Assembly: GCA_900555915.1 (NCBI GenBank)
Contig: USNC01000059.1
Span: 1-7,912, forward strand
Direction of reading: 5' to 3'
Source of the DNA: an uncultured Porphyromonadaceae bacterium
Lineage (GTDB): Bacteria > Bacteroidota > Bacteroidia > Bacteroidales > Muribaculaceae
DNA: 7,912 bases
Positions 5,126 through 7,912 of this stretch are shown in pieces (within the stretch, counting starts at the first letter, position 1; every line of letters begins with the position of its first letter). Made by a program: the position numbers and the translations under genes. A model generated the notes under the pieces. That model saw only the letters and a list, made by a program, of their open reading frames with translations. It had not been told where the DNA came from and did not search any database.

Positions 5126-7863
5126 ATGCAAAACATGATGCAGAACTATCCCTACACTCCCCGGCGGAAGAGCAGACGCCTCAGCAGTCTCGTCGTCTGC
5201 CTGATGTTGTTTCAGTTTGCACTTTATTCGCAGAATGAGGTGCTGATCCATGGGACCGTCACCTCGGCTGCCGATGGCGAAGCATTGATCGGAGCCACAG
5301 TCAGACTCAAGAATTCACAGAAAGGTGTGTCGACAGATGTCGACGGGCATTTCTCATTGTCAGTACCAGAGGGGGCCGCTGTCGTGGTATCCTATGTGGG
5401 ATACATCAGTCAGTCGTTCAAGGCCAGCAGAAGCCGAACGGTCTTCGAGATAGCCCTTGATGAAGACAGCCGCATGCTCAATGAGGTGATGGTGGTCGGC
5501 TATGGCACTATGAAGAGAAGCGACATCACGGGCTCCGTGGTATCCGTGGCGGGCGACGAGTTGCGCAAAAATATCGCCACGTCAGTTGATCAAGCGTTGC
5601 AGGGCAAGGCTGCCGGAGTCAATGTGACTAACAATTCAGGAGCTCCCGGAGGGGGCATCTCAGTAAGTATCCGAGGTCTGAACTCGCTCAACGGCAACGA
5701 GCCGCTCTATGTGATCGACGGCATTGCCATATCCGGACAGACTAATGGAAATTCAAGCGCGCTGTCAGCCCTAAGTCCTTCCGACATCGAAAGTATGGAG
5801 GTGCTTAAGGATGCTTCCGCCACCGCCATCTACGGCTCGCGGGCGAGCAATGGCGTTGTGCTGATAACCACCAAGCAAGGCAAGGCAGGCAAAACCAAAG
5901 TGAGTTATGACGGATATGTCGGTTGGCAGCAGCTCCCGAATAAACTTGATGTGCTGAATCTCAGGGAATATGCCGAATATATGAATCATCGCAGCGATGT
6001 CTTGGGATGGGGCTGGCGTGAAGAGTTTGCCGATCCCTCGATTCTCGGCGAAGGCACTGACTGGCAAGGCGAGATATTCCGCACAGCAATGATGACTTCG
6101 CATCAGATCAATGTTTCGGGAGGCAGCGAGAAAACCCTCTATTCAATATCGGGCGGCTATATGTCGCAGGATGGCATAGCCATCGGATCGGATTTCGAGC
6201 GATTCAATCTGCGCACAAACATCGACACCAACATAGCCAAATGGCTTATAGCAGGCACAAACCTATCGGTGTCAAGAACAAAGAAGAACAATACGATTGA
6301 CAATGCAAGTGTCATAACCACAGCATTGAGCCAGTTGCCCGAAGTTCCCGCGAGAAACCCTGACGGTTCGTGGGGTATGGCCGACCTGAATGATTATGGC
6401 ATATACTTCTCCAATCCAGTGGCAGAGGCTCTCATGCGTGAGAACTACGACAAAGGGCTTGACCTTAACTTTAACCTGTATGCCAACATCATATTGCCTT
6501 ACGGTTTTGACATACGCGTGGAGTACGGCGGCAACTTCAACTATAACAACTGGTATTATTATCAGCCTGTCTATGAATATCCTACATATACTCAGGCAGC
6601 CCAAAGCCAACGGAGCGCCAACAACAGCACGTATTCCTCATTCAAAACATATCTGACATGGACGCGCGATTTCGGGAAGAATCATATTCAGGCCATGGCC
6701 GGACATGAGGCCCAGCAGGGTACATGGGAGACGCTGTGGGGGCAGCGCGACAATTACTTCATAAACTCCGTGCCGGAGCTTGATCCGGGCGACGCCCTTA
6801 CAGCAAAAAACGGAAGCAACAAGAGTGACTGGGCTATCGAATCATACTATGGCCGTATAAACTATTCATGGGATGAGCGTTATCTGCTCACTGCCACTTT
6901 GCGCGCGGACGGCTCATCTGCTTTCGGCCCCAACAACCGTTGGGGTTGGTTCCCCTCCGTGGCACTGGCATGGCGAATCAATAACGAGAGTTTCCTGCGT
7001 GATGTCGATGTGGTCAATTCTTTGAAACTGCGACTCGGCTGGGGCTTGGTCGGAAACCAGAACGCCGGAAATTTCGCATATGGCGCATCGATGACATCTG
7101 ACGAGACAATATGGGGCTCGGGCTTCCATGTGGGCAATTATCCCAATGCCAACCTCAAATGGGAAAAGACCAACTCCTACAATGCCGGTATTGACCTCGC
7201 GCTTTTCAACAACCGTCTCGAATTCATAGTGGATGCTTATTATAAAGAGACCGACAATCTGCTCATGAAAGCGGCGTTGCCCTATTATGGCAAAGGGGGC
7301 GACAACATCATCTCGGCACCCTGGATCAATACGGGGGCGCTCTTGAACAAGGGGTTTGAATTCACCCTCAACACCATTAACATCAGCAACCGCACCTTCC
7401 AATGGTCGTCGAGCCTTATATTCTCGCTCAACCGGAACAAAGTCACAAAACTCAACACCGAATCTTCAGGAATCCAGGGAGACATCGGCGGTGCCACCTA
7501 CACATATACCCAGGTGGGCGAGCCGCTGGCGCAGTTCTATGGCTACAAAGTCAAGGGGATGATCGCCAATCCCGAGGATTTCTACCAGAAAGACCGTGAC
7601 GGAAATTATCTGCTTGACGCCACCGGCAACCGAAAGACAGTGGCGCTTCCCTCCGGACAGAGCATCAGCGAGAGCAGCGTGTGGTATGGCGATTTCCTTT
7701 TCGAGGATATGAACAACGATGGCGTCATCGATGAGAAGGACCGCACCTATATAGGAAATCCTGAACCGAAATTCACACTCGGATTCACCAACAATTTCAC
7801 ATGGCGCGATTTTGACGCGAGCATATTCCTCCATGCCTCGGTCGGAAACAAGGTGTTCAACTA
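5126..7863 (+). CDS. SusC/RagA-like TonB-dependent receptor, 3' truncated
   Basis: An outer-membrane importer of glycans or other large nutrients, driven by TonB. About 912 genuine codons are visible with an intact frame. Residues 13-36 look like a signal peptide: basic RRKSRR, hydrophobic SLVVCLMLFQFALYS, cleavage probably near residue 36. About 38-112 form a carboxypeptidase-regulatory-like fold (HGTVTSAADGEALIGATV, then VDGHFSL). The TonB-box region NEVMVVGYGT is at 119-128. The plug domain follows, with SIRG at 181-184, YVIDG at 195-199 and LKDASATAIYGSRASNG at 227-243. The rest is beta-barrel, including the family's DMNNDGVIDEKD stretch at 861-872, resembling a calcium-binding loop. SusC proteins are usually 1000 residues or more, so the final part of the barrel is missing. 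The break is a sequencing artefact (adapter from 7864), not a mutation. The ATG at 5126 is chosen; Met4 and Met5 are alternatives. A susD-like gene would be expected next but is beyond the break. Confidence 0.95.
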
Positions 7864-7912
7864 CTGTCTCTTATACACATCTCCGAGCCCACGAGACACT
7901 GAGCGATCTCGT
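7864..7912 (+). other. Illumina Nextera adapter read-through (not genomic)
   Basis: Positions 7864-7882 read CTGTCTCTTATACACATCT, the Tn5 mosaic end used in Nextera libraries. Positions 7883-7897 continue CCGAGCCCACGAGAC, the index-side adapter arm. Then follow eight bases ACTGAGCG (7898-7905), which from memory is a Nextera XT i7 index (N724), and ATCTCGT (7906-7912), the start of the flow-cell arm. The order and lengths match the library construct exactly. The receptor frame stays open through it and gives the artefact peptide CLLYTSPSPRD, seen in contaminated database proteins. This is not a mobile element of the organism. Confidence 0.98.

Noticed and set aside
6390..7599. Several short open frames on both strands within the receptor gene
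   Set aside because: They overlap an intact SusC-family frame carrying continuous family motifs, and none has a recognisable product.
7864..7882. A Tn5 transposon end at the right edge
   Set aside because: The mosaic end is followed by synthetic adapter arm, index and flow-cell bases, so it comes from library preparation and not from a transposon in the genome.

Overview
The window looks like Bacteroidales chromosomal DNA, probably from a gut commensal of the Bacteroides/Muribaculaceae type. The evidence is a hybrid two-component regulator with beta-propeller sensor divergent from a SusC-type TonB-dependent receptor, promoters of the Bacteroidetes form (TTTG / TAnnTTTG), no purine-rich Shine-Dalgarno sites, and AT-rich intergenic DNA around coding regions of roughly balanced G+C. 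The exact genus cannot be read from the sequence.

Layout. Positions 1-299 hold no complete gene. They are AT-rich and contain a convincing leftward promoter (85-116) for a gene lying mostly or wholly beyond the left edge, a perfect 34-bp palindrome (100-133) over the -33 box of that promoter, a long imperfect hairpin (167-231) with a -7 promoter box in its loop, and a short inverted repeat (266-279). Positions 300-1076 (+) encode a complete short-chain dehydrogenase closely resembling 7-alpha-hydroxysteroid dehydrogenase (HdhA). It converges on a very long gene at 1129-4932 (-), a hybrid two-component system (HTCS): periplasmic propeller sensor, Y_Y_Y domain, one membrane span, histidine kinase, receiver and AraC-type DNA-binding domain in one chain. 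A regulatory intergenic region of about 190 bp (4933-5125) separates it from a divergent SusC-like outer-membrane receptor gene beginning at 5126.

The receptor gene does not end biologically. From 7864 to the last base the sequence is Illumina Nextera library adapter (mosaic end, adapter arm, an 8-base index and the start of the flow-cell arm). Genuine genomic sequence therefore stops at 7863, about 912 codons into a gene that normally has 1000 or more. The expected SusD partner and any glycan-degrading enzymes are lost beyond this break.

How the genes work together. HTCS plus divergent SusC is the standard front end of a polysaccharide utilization locus: the HTCS propeller senses a glycan fragment in the periplasm and its AraC domain activates the receptor operon. 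The shared intergenic region carries a TAKCAAACC direct-repeat series and a receptor promoter with a good -7 box but a poor -33 box, as expected for an activator-dependent promoter. The HdhA-like gene has its own upstream region and is probably not part of the locus. I see no clearly new biological system here. The most unusual items are the adapter artefact, the palindrome-promoter arrangement at the left edge, and a regulator promoter placed so close to its ATG that the mRNA may be leaderless.
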